From Mermis nigrescens (lineage: Eukaryota > Nematoda > Enoplea > Mermithida > Mermithidae), in the NCBI GenBank assembly GCA_036768485.1, contig JAVLUZ010000145.1, positions 20,338,706 to 20,402,705 on the forward strand: a DNA stretch of 64,000 nt. Reading direction: 5' to 3'. The translations under genes and the position numbers were made by a program. Positions 56,397 to 64,000 of the stretch are shown in pieces (position 1 is the stretch's first letter; every line of letters starts with the position of its first letter). The notes below the pieces were generated by a model. That model was not told the DNA's origin and ran no database searches. It was given only the letters and a program-made list of their open reading frames with translations.

Positions 56397-59300
56397 TCGT
56401 ACTCTCGAAATGTTGGGGCTATTCCTCCCTTATCCACCCACAGTTGCGTGCGTAAAAAACTGACTAAACTGATTAGTTTACTCCATGTTTGATTGCATAA
56501 TTATTGCTTACTTGACTATGATGCTCATCAAGCCTGATAATTCTTTCACTATCTTTTTGATTATTATATTAGGCATGAATATGACTTGGATAAGAAAAGA
56601 ACCATCGACTATCTGGTTTTTTCGTGATCTTTCTCTCAAAATTAAGCTTAGCCGGACACACACTTTCAGATTTGAAGTAAGGCTCAACCTCTGGAATAAA
56701 AAGTTGAGAAATTCCGTAAAGAAAATAAGGCTTAATCCGAGACTGTATTGAATGTAATTGGAAAATTGAGATAGTTTGTTTTGGCATATAGATAAAACAG
56801 CAATTTTAAATTTCTAACATATTTTCAACATTTGTAATGCGGAGGGTTAAAGGTGTTTAACGACTGGTATAACTTTCGAAACGTGCCCTGTAATCCCGTT
56901 TTTTAAATAGAAACCAATACATAATTGGAAATAGTTGAACGGGTAAAGACGGACAAAAAAATTGAATTCCTTCTAAAATATGCTCTAAAGCTTTATACAG
57001 GCTGGCTTTTGGTGGTTTTAGGCCACTTTAACGTATCGCCTTTTTTGCCGTTTGAGTCTCGAAAAAAAGAAAATTTCTGGATTTTTACTTCCGACTGAAT
57101 CCTCAAACTGAAAATTTGCTTTTGAATGAGCATGACTCTTATTTATTATTTTATTGTGCTATAAAATTTATTTATTTTATTCATTGGCATGGAAATTAAC
57201 ATTGGATTTGCACGCGTTCTATCATCTGATCACTCGAACTTTATGGTATTTTAGATTGGACGTTGATGACCATGCATTTGTTCTAAATTTCTACGATACT
57301 GTCCTAAATGGCAAATTTTCTGATATTCTGCAGTTTTCACCTTTGATTCGTTTCTATTGCCTAGCTAACACGGTTAGATGGAAAGAAGCTGTGGATGCAA
57401 TATTAAAGTGGGTATCTCTTGCCTAAATTCCGGATTTTAATCTTTTAATTTTTTTTATTTTTAATCAAATTTCTTTACACCTTATTTGAAGCAATTTGGA
57501 AAGAAAAGATCTGTCGTCCCTCATCCTCTCAGAAGCGGAGATTTTCATCAGTTCCCGACCTTTAGGCAAAACTTTTGCATTGCGTTTTGTTCTAATTCAC
57601 TTGACTTTACATTTCATATGCTAAATATGTAGCCAATTGGTTCCAAATCGGATTATCAGAAGAACGATATATATATACATACATACAAAAATTATGATTG
57701 CACTGTTTACGCTTATCGTTACGCAAGGGTGCGAGAGGAAAGTGGTGATTTATGATTTGGTGGAATAGACTATTAATAGGCTATTATTACATACATTAAT
57801 GTAGTAGGGAGTGAGAGGGGTATTACTCCACCCAGGTTCGAATCCAGGATTTGGCCTAGAGGGGGCGGACCCGATATAAATGAACTTATAACTCAGAAAA
57901 TTCGTCGGGATAGCTAGCAAAAACCGCGTTTTTCGAAATTTCTAGACATGCTCTATCCAATAAGATTATAAAATACGAACTTTTAGCGAAAAATCTTTTT
58001 TCATACATAGGTAAAAGGCTGCAAAAAGTGTCGTTTTTTTGGTGGCGCTTGAGCTAAAATTATGGGAAATACATCATGTCTGGGGCGAAGCGCCGAAAAT
58101 TTGAAGATTTGATGAGAAAGACATGCGATTTTTCCATTTTTTCGTGCATTATCTTATCCATCGAAATTTTTTTTCGGCCAAGGGGGAGGGGGCGGCAGCC
58201 CTCCTTTAAAATAGTCCTGACCCCACCTAAGTTTTTTAAAAATCAGTTACTGTCAGTAGGGGCGTACGCAAGATTTTTTGAAGGGGGCGGTCCAAAATCG
58301 GCAGCTTTATATTCCGGGATACGCTCGCCGGGGCAGAAAATAAAGTTTATTTTCTGACGTTTCCGAACATGCTCCATCCATTAAGCTCGTAAAATTCAAA
58401 GTTTCCAAAAAAAATTCATTTTCTTTTAATATGCTATGAAAAATGATGTTTTTTTTGGCCGCGCTTGAGACAAAATTACGGAAAAGAGTGATTCTATGGC
58501 GCGACGTCCCGAAAATTTCTAGATTTTTTGATGAAAAGACGCCATTTTCCAATGCACTATCCTACCTTTTCAATATTATCTTTGGGCTAAGGGGGCGGCC
58601 GCCGCCTCTGCGTACGCCCATGACTGTCAGCGTCAGGTGATTTTGATTTTGAGCTTCTAATTATAATAATTTTACGCTAAAACCCATTCTGGACGATGCT
58701 ATGTGTTGCTAGTAAATTTCTAAACTTAATTTAGCGAATGTGACTCGTCCAAATTTTCGATCAACAAAGTCGTTTTACTACAAGTTTGTTTTATAATTGA
58801 GTCTGTTTATAAATAAATCATCGTTCGAGCACTATGAGCTGTATGTCTGTATCGAAAATCGTCAAAATCATGCGTTTTATTCGATAAAGTTCAGATTGAA
58901 ATTTAGGTTGATTTCCTTATTTCGTCTGAAGTAGCAGAAGAAAGGTCAAAATAGCTTTCAAAGCTGTCGAAAATGCATGGTGGTACCACCATTCATTCAT
59001 TCAAGATAATTCGTGAATGACTCCTTCCCCGCCCTCTGCCGGCCGCCTCTTCTTTACCCATCTATATATGATAAAGATTTAAATGTAGTCTGAACAAATT
59101 CTGTTATTATTCCTCTCAATCTATTTTAGGCAAAGTTTGTTTGGTCGAATATCGCAACAACATCTGTCCAAGATGAGTTTTTCAAGGCAAAACAACTACA
59201 CATCTGTATGCACATACATGCAGACATGCACAGTATGGAAATTAGGGATAAATTTTAAAGTGCCTTTTTTGCTCAAAAACTGTATACGCGTCAAACACAT

Positions 59301-62300
59301 CATTTTCCGGCGTTTTTGACGATCCTCTATCTTTTTAGAGCATAAATACAAAAAAATTAAAAAGTATCGAAAAAATTCGAATAAATTCAAAAAATATAGT
59401 CGAAAAAATGAGTATATGGCATGAAGCGTTTGAAATTTGATAATTTTGAGCGAGCGAATAGCTTAAAACGCTTTAATAGCACCTTTCCAACAAATAAAAT
59501 CGCGAATTCTAGGTGGTGAAAAATGTCTGGGTGATAAACCGTAACCCTTCCTAGATCATGTACATATGCATACGTGTTTATTTCACTGCGTCACAAAGGC
59601 ACGTTAACAAACAATAATCGCTTATTTTTATTTCGAGACATTTATTCCTCACGTGAAGGTGCATATCAAAGGTGCACAAGGTCAGGGTCGGCAGGGGGGG
59701 GTAAAATCTTCAGAAATTCAAAACAGTTAATTTAACGGTCACGAATTTTTTTGTTGTTTAAACGACCAAAATAGTAAAAATAGCCTTATAGAATGTTTTT
59801 CGTGGTCGTTTCGCATTTCTGAAGCGTTTTTAGTCCATTTTGACTGCATTTTATCCTTAAGTACACAAAAGTACTAATCTGATGCGAAGCGCCGGAAAAA
59901 CTTTGAAATTTTTACTGCTTTTGACCTCAAAAATTATGCAAAAAAATGTTCCATCCGCTCAAAATCGCCGGACAGTACCTGTCTGGCTGACCTTTCAGCG
60001 GGGGGGGGTAATGCCCGCCACCCCTCATCCCCTCTATGCGCACGTATGGTGCATACATATGCAGCTTATTGGCGTTTTACAAACTGATGGCAATTCTCTG
60101 TTCTCGCAGGAGAGATGGTTTTTCTTCTTTTACTTGAAAATTTATTAACTGAAGAGGTAAAGAAAGGATTCAGGATTCTTATTTTGCAGTAGTCCAGCAC
60201 CTTTACAGGTTCCTATCAAAACTAAATTAAAAATCTAAATTTAAATTGGGCTGAAATTTTCGACTAGATATGCCTGTTTCACTTCGATACGCACTCAAAA
60301 TAGATTAGTGTGCTGACATTTCAGCACTCAGTTGCCGCCTCAATCGACGACGCATTGTCTCATCTTAATAACCTACTTGAATCATGGTGAGATTAGGTCG
60401 TGTCTCGATTTATTGGCCAAGCTGGGAGAGGATCCAAAGTATCATTGTTTGCAATTGACGCATGATTTTCACGAGGCTCTTCTGCAGTGTCTAATAGAAA
60501 AGTCGAGGAAGGACAAACGGGAAGCTTTCACAATGTTTAAAGAATATGTCAACCTAATGGAGATTTTTTTGAATATGACATTACCGCCGCCTCTTGAATC
60601 GCTGGTCAATATTTTATTCGACAAGTATGCTAAAATTATGGTTTTGCTTTTTTTGCAATGAATTGAATTGATTTTTACGCGACTGACTGCATTCAGTATC
60701 CTTCTTGAATGACTTACTTTTTTCTAGTAGGTTTGTAAATTATGTAATTTACCTATAGTTCTCGTCACGAAATTTGAACAATTAACATTCACTAGAGGTC
60801 TGTTACGGATTGAGTTGGCTATATTATAACATAGGATATAGCTAAGTTGTAATTTAATTTTAATTTTAATTTAACTTTAAATTAAGTCTTTTTTGACAGA
60901 GTTTTCAGGGGAAAATGGTTTTTGGCGTTTAAATATTAGAAAAATAGAAATCATGCATGCACGTGGGGATGAGAGGGGGCATTACACTCCCTTGAGCTTC
61001 ACAAAACTGATTGCTATATAGCCATTTTGGCCCAAAAAACATTGCTATATAGCCTTTTTTGGGCTCAGAAACTAACTGTGTGAGTTTGAATATACTATAT
61101 AGTTTGTTTTTTGAGCTTCAAAAGCATTTTAGCTGTTTTTTTTTCGACTTTGAAAATATCCAGATAGTTAGTTTTAGTTCAAAAATGGTATATATAGCTG
61201 TGTTTGTGGGTTCAAAAAGGCTATATTCGCCTCAAATGCTCGAAAACGATAATTTTAAAGCGATTACCGCCGTTTTTTCGCCACGGAAAATGTTTTTCTC
61301 ATGTAGCTCTGTTCAAGTTCTTGATTTTCACCCCTCCTGAAAGTTTGACCTTGCGCATCTATAATAGAAATTGCTACTTCTATACTAAAACTTTTTATTT
61401 TCTTTGCAAATTTCGGATTCCTGGGAGTTAAATCTAATGCTTTATGATATCTTGTTTTATGCTTATAATAAACAGATTTTTAGGGATTCACTGGTGCAAA
61501 ATGCTAAAAATAGTAATTGCTGACCTATTTCATATTGTACACGTACGACATGGAAATTCTTTGGGGACCCAAAAAAAATTTTAAGATTTTTTTGTTCAAA
61601 AACGATGGATACTCGTTAGACTTCTTTTTTTGCATTTCTTACAATGCCCTCTCTTCCTAGGCCACAAAACACGAACATTTTCCAAGTATACAAAATATAG
61701 TAAACAAACAGTAGCTGTTTGGCGCGAAGCGTCGAAAAAAATTATGTTTTTGTACTTAAGGTTACTAAAAAAACGCTCAAACCTGGATGCTTTCTACAAA
61801 CTCTTTAAAAATGGGAATTCTGGGGAGGAGAATGATTAAAATGTATGATTGTGTATGACGATTGATTGTGTGATTGTGATCTTACATGGTCTTTGGGGGA
61901 CCCCACCCCAGAAATCGCAATTTTCCGAAAAAATTCAAAAAAGTTTCGTAGAAAAGGTGCTGTTTCAAGCGTTTTTAGCTATCTTCTGTTCGCTCAAAAG
62001 TGTCAAACGTTCGGCGATTTGCTTCATATACTTATTTTTGACTACATTTTTTCTGTTCGAATTTTTTTAATTTTCAAATTTTTTTATTGTTTTTATACTC
62101 TAGAAAGATGTTTCCGTCTGAAACGCCCAACATCTGCCATTTTTTAGCCCAAAAAAGGCACTTTGAAATTTCACCTGATCCAGAATTTCCGTGCTTTGCA
62201 TGTCTGATTATGATTATGATTGTGCGCTATTTATAAATTATAAAAACAATTTTCGTGCTTTCTTTTTTGAACGTTGCAACTAGAAGATAACGTTTTTCCG

Positions 62301-63803
62301 TTACAGTTGAGGCAAGATGTAATCCGATCTTTAAAAAATTCTCTTAAATACGGTCCGATGTTGATGGAGCTTTACATTTATTATTGCATAACAGTGTTTT
62401 TTCGTTCAAGGTCCCTTTGTACATGTATTCACACCTTTTTACAGTGTTTGTTTTCCCAAAGATCTTTGTACTCATATGTACATCGGGAAAAATCTTTGCC
62501 GAATACAAAAACCGTGCTGCATAATACTTACTTGTGTACATAGTCGTAGGTCTTAATTTTGCTTTAGCATGGGTCAAAATTACCGCGTTAGTCGCACAAA
62601 CATAGGTCGAAGGGATCGGATATGCGCTAATTGCTCTTCTGTCGTGAAAATGGAATCGTTTACTCAAGAACAGTATGAATTGATGAAAAGAACTGTTTTG
62701 TCCGAAGTTTTAAAAGGCGACGACGTGTTCCGCAATTCTACGCCGCAGGAAATGAAAAAATTTCTAGAGTATTTATTATCATTCCATCACTTTACTTTAT
62801 CTCATTTTTAGATAACTGCGCACCTATTCATTTATCGCATGAATGGACTTGTTGATCTAAGCACTGAATTGTACCTGTGCTCAAGGGCGGATTTAGTGTG
62901 AGGGCGGGGGGCCCATCTGGAGTCGAAAAAATTTTATCGCAATAAAGATAAAATGTGTATTTTTATGATTTTTGCCATTTTGTCGAAATTTTCAAATTTT
63001 TTCTGGCGCTATGCGCTGGATACGTACTTCTCATTAATGACATTCGCTAACTGTCTTGGCGCTCTAAAAAGCCAATATTTACGTTAGAAGAGTAGTGTTT
63101 ATATAGAACAAATATTCTACTGTCCTCGCAATGATTTCTGGAGCATTTTTTCGGGCGCTTTCTGTCAATTTTTGCACTTATCTTGCGAATTTCGCATAGA
63201 AAACGTCCAAAAATTTCAGAAAATTTCAACTTTTTCCACATCAGAAATGACTGCCTAATCGATACTTTACGCATAGTAAACGGTTTTTCCGAACAATTCT
63301 TGACACTTTCAGGTAAATTCGGTTCCACTGTCCGAAAATCCTGGATCTGTCACTACCTTTGCTTAAATTACAAATTAGGAAATTTGATATTTTGATTTAG
63401 TGTAATGAATTATATTGATTTGTACATAGCGTATTTGGCGTTTCCTAAATTTCTGATAGAAAATTAAGCCTGGAACTTACTTCTTAAATTGTGCAATTTA
63501 CTTTCCGTCCACGCCCATAGCTTATTAACATAAGCAATAAATTAATTTTTTATTAAGCAATAATACGCAATTTATTCATATAATTTATTTGTGTTAACAT
63601 ACATATTTATGCATTATTCAGTTAAAGCCAAGTTTCGCTACAGTATAAACTTCAAATAGCATCGATTCGAGATTCTTGCTCAATTCAGCAATACCCATTG
63701 CTTTCGTTTGTTACAGATTCGTTGGAACAAACGCGCCTTTTGATTTGGTTGTTGATGGATTAAATCTGTTTTATAGCGGCTACGGAAGGCGTCTCGGCGA
63801 AAA
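51470..63803 (+). CDS. PRORP: PRORP, protein-only mitochondrial RNase P catalytic subunit (runs off right edge)
   Basis: PRORP (MRPP3) cuts the 5' leader from mitochondrial tRNA precursors together with TRMT10C and HSD17B10. Proposed exons: 51470-51801, 54175-54294, 56573-56623, 57255-57407, 60325-60624, 61484-61512, 62284-62359, 62568-62768, 63717-63803. Residues 1-35 (MILSANQLSLINLRALRRFT..) are a strong mitochondrial presequence: basic, amphipathic, no acids. Then come a polar linker, LSLEQCEKLRE, PPR-like helical pairs (LIRFYCLANTVRWKEAVDAI; HCLILITYLNHGEIRSCLDL), the zinc-binding CANC with TPQEMKKFLE, and the NYN nuclease start FDLVVDGLN with its catalytic Asp. That Asp falls near residue 433, close to the human position. 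The rest of the nuclease domain and the remaining zinc ligands are beyond 64000. Exons 3 and 6 are the weakest. Most introns are phase 2. Confidence 0.85.
51819..52030 (-). repeat. D-family short repeat copy in PRORP intron 1
   Basis: CATGTAAGGGGGATGGGG to ACCCCCACCCAAAATTTTG; begins 18 bases after the PRORP exon 1 donor. Confidence 0.65.
52312..52703. mobile_element. K-type hAT MITE (392 bp) inserted in a D-family repeat
   Basis: Ends CATACATGGGCAATG and CATTGCCCAGGTGTG are inverted repeats, with the exact duplication GGTCTAAA. It contains a degenerate minisatellite of about five units around CTGAAAAAGGTGGGTCC (52380-52500). The D repeat it enters is 52168-52311. Confidence 0.85.
52750..52926 (+). 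repeat. D-family short repeat copy
   Basis: GGCTCGGAATTTGAGG to CTCCCTGTTACATG, in PRORP intron 1. Confidence 0.65.
53050..53395 (-). mobile_element. E-family MITE copy
   Basis: Begins GCGCACAAGGTCAGATCG and runs through CAGTAAATTTAGTGTTCACG to the ACAGTACCTGTATGG region. PRORP intron 1, next to an A copy. Confidence 0.6.
53406..53654 (+). mobile_element. A-family hAT MITE copy 18
   Basis: CACAGGTGGGTGGC to CGCCCAGGTATG; flanks GTAGTACT/GTTGCACC are only partly alike. In PRORP intron 1. Confidence 0.75.
53671..54030 (+). repeat. B-family repeat copy in PRORP intron 1
   Basis: CATACATGCACAGCATGGG through ATGGCGCGAAGCGCCGTAAA to CAGAACATGTATTT. Confidence 0.62.
54175..54294 (+). CDS. PRORP: PRORP exon 2
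   Basis: The acceptor AATGTTGCAG ends at 54174 and the donor GTTAAT is at 54295; the 120-bp exon keeps phase 2 on both sides. It reads PRTTHAIVEPTLKGDLSLEQ then CEKLREQNLAAKVAERVVDG, resembling the LNSEEWDKLKEDL segment before the PPR domain in vertebrate PRORP. Confidence 0.65.
54513..54895 (+). mobile_element. E-family MITE copy
   Basis: CACATGCACATAGGGGGTG to CTTGTGCACCTATG, body as in the copy at 134-1244 but without insertions; it supplies the empty site for the foldback at 745. PRORP intron 2. Confidence 0.75.
56328..56392. repeat. TA dinucleotide microsatellite
   Basis: An uninterrupted run of about 32 TA units in a PRORP intron. Its length in the assembly is unreliable. Confidence 0.95.
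56573..56623 (+). CDS. PRORP: PRORP exon 3 (tentative)
   Basis: A 51-bp candidate after acceptor ATTATATTAG, reading HEYDLDKKRTIDYLVF, with donor GTGATC at 56624. It fits phase 2 on both sides and resembles the helix that follows the MAG motif in vertebrate PRORP. Short and without strong conservation, so only a suggestion. Confidence 0.4.
57255..57407 (+). CDS. PRORP: PRORP exon 4: PPR-like helices
   Basis: The acceptor GGTATTTTAG ends at 57254 and the donor GTGGGT is at 57408, with phase 2 on both sides. It reads LDVDDHAFVLNFYDTVLNGK then FSDILQFSPLIRFYCLANTV RWKEAVDAIL, matching [21 protein letters not shown]. The same frame is open about 119 bases further left (TLDLHAFYHLITRTLWYF), which also looks protein-like, but no AG acceptor lies there. 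Confidence 0.7.
58257..58622 (-). mobile_element. G-like hAT MITE (366 bp)
   Basis: TAGGGGCGTACGCAAG to CTGCGTACGCCCATG with the exact 8-bp duplication ACTGTCAG. In a PRORP intron. A related, less clear copy precedes it at about 57836-58255. Confidence 0.82.
59219..59560 (+). repeat. B-family repeat copy in a PRORP intron
   Basis: CAGACATGCACAGTATGG through ATGGCATGAAGCGTTTGAAA to CTAGATCATGTACATAT. Confidence 0.6.
59667..60048 (-). mobile_element. E-family hAT-like MITE copy
   Basis: Starts CAAAGGTGCACAAGGTCAGG and ends CGCACGTATG; duplication GTGCATAT/GTGCATAC. In the PRORP intron before exon 5. Confidence 0.75.
60325..60624 (+). CDS. PRORP: PRORP exon 5: PPR-like repeats
   Basis: The acceptor GACATTTCAG ends at 60324 and the donor GTATGC is at 60625; 300 bp, phase 2 on both sides. 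It contains HCLILITYLNHGEIRSCLDL, then LQLTHDFHEALLQCLIEKS and MTLPPPLESLVNILFDK. The stretch is about 40 residues longer than the human counterpart, enough for an extra helical hairpin. Confidence 0.75.
61484..61512 (+). CDS. PRORP: PRORP exon 6, 29-bp microexon (tentative)
   Basis: Acceptor ACAGATTTTTAG and donor GTAATT bound 29 bases reading DSLVQNAKN. It is the only piece I found that converts phase 2 of exon 5 to the phase 1 needed by exon 7, giving FDKDSLVQNAKNKDNVFP across the joints. Confidence 0.4.
61540..61850 (+). repeat. B-family repeat copy in a PRORP intron
   Basis: ACACGTACGACATGGAAATT through GGCGCGAAGCGTCGAAAAA to AAAATGTATG. An inverted relative follows at 61884-62204 (CGTTCGGCGATTTGCTTC core). 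Confidence 0.6.
61884..62204 (-). repeat. B-family repeat copy, inverted, before PRORP exon 7
   Basis: Opposite orientation to the copy just before it; ends with TTTCCGTGCTTTGCATG about 80 bases before exon 7. Confidence 0.55.
62284..62359 (+). CDS. PRORP: PRORP exon 7
   Basis: The acceptor TTGCAACTAG ends at 62283; the exon reads DNVFPLQLRQDVIRSLKNSL KYGP, then donor GTTGAT at 62360 (phase 2). It corresponds to the segment just before the zinc-binding region. The intron behind it holds an F-family GTACAAAG repeat. Confidence 0.6.
62396..62520. repeat. F-family short copy in PRORP intron 7
   Basis: GTCCCTTTGTACATGTATTC to AAATCTTTGCCGAATACAAA fills most of the intron between exons 7 and 8. 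Confidence 0.55.
62568..62768 (+). CDS. PRORP: PRORP exon 8: central zinc-binding region
   Basis: The acceptor TTTTGCTTTAG ends at 62567. It reads MGQNYRVSRTNIGRRDRICA, then NCSSVVKMESFTQEQYELMK and NSTPQEMKKFLE. CANC (62623-62634) is the first half of the PRORP zinc site, and TPQEMKKF equals the vertebrate TPQELKRF. The donor is GTATTT at 62769, phase 2. Confidence 0.88.
63717..63803 (+). CDS. PRORP: PRORP exon 9: start of NYN nuclease domain
   Basis: The acceptor TTTGTTACAG ends at 63716. It reads FVGTNAPFDLVVDGLNLFYS GYGRRLGEK. DGLN (63754-63765) contains the first metal-binding Asp of the PIN-like fold. The donor is probably GTGCAA at 63804; an in-frame TGA follows at 63814, so splicing is needed. 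A C-family repeat begins 46 bases later. Confidence 0.8.
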
Positions 63804-63848
63804 GTGCAAGATATGACATCGTACGTTTTTACTTCATAGATGCATAAG

Positions 63849-64000
63849 CAGGCACGTATTTCTGGGGGAATGGGGGATTCGGACCTCCCAATTCAGAAAA
63901 ATATGACTTTTAAACGTTATTTTGTGCTATTTTTGGCCTTTTTGGGCTTAGTCCCCCCCAAATTGGTGTTGATCCCCCAACCCCAAATTGGTGTTGATCC
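63849..64000 (-). mobile_element. C-family MITE, cut by window end
   Basis: Starts CAGGCACGTATTTCTGG and continues with the family body (TTTGTGCTATTTTTGGCC, CCCCCCAAATTGGTG), with a short repeat of the last motif at the edge. PRORP intron. Confidence 0.7.

Noticed and set aside
56485..56751. An 88-residue open frame around PRORP exon 3
   Set aside because: Its frame is hydrophobic AT-rich translation without similarity; the useful frame there is a different one (HEYDLDKKRTIDYLVF).

Overview
The window is nuclear DNA from an animal (most likely an invertebrate). It is AT-rich, with short exons lost in long introns, canonical GT..AG splice sites and very dense transposon debris. I cannot name the species. 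It is not bacterial: there are no operons with ribosome binding sites, and the long open frames are mostly repeat shadows.

Three recognisable genes, all on the + strand, and one probable gene on the - strand are present. (1) The 3' two-thirds of SMC4, the condensin ATPase, runs from the end of the hinge (3033) to the stop codon (25181) in ten exons. One base appears to be missing in the invariant Trp codon just before the ABC signature motif. (2) COA6, a small CX9C/CX10C cytochrome c oxidase assembly factor, has two exons (49309-49470 and 51384-51473). (3) PRORP, the protein-only mitochondrial RNase P nuclease, starts at 51470 and runs off the right edge inside its NYN nuclease domain. The COA6 stop codon and the PRORP start codon overlap as ATGA, so two mitochondrial proteins appear to share one transcript. 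(4) On the - strand at 31386-31654 is the last exon of a secreted-looking protein made of two six-cysteine modules.

Everything else is repeats. Introns of SMC4 (3.3-24.9 kb), the gene-poor middle (25.2-49.3 kb) and introns of PRORP are filled with short non-autonomous DNA transposons. Several families end in a perfect 8-bp target duplication and CA(T/C)A..TGGGC-like, CAGGCACG-like or CAGTGGCG-like ends, so they are hAT-type MITEs. One family with CAGTGCT(G/C)GCCATGAA ends and TA target sites is Tc1/mariner-like and forms long foldback hairpins. Two solo LTRs with 4-bp target duplications, a degraded MULE transposase tail, tandemly repeated minisatellite-like DNA (35-36 kb, 41 kb, 43-44.5 kb) and a six-unit array of MITEs joined by the palindrome GTCGCGAC complete the picture. 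Nested insertions allow their relative ages to be read off.

Exon boundaries were set by eye from splice consensus, codon phase and remembered homology of SMC4, COA6 and PRORP. No alignment or search was run.
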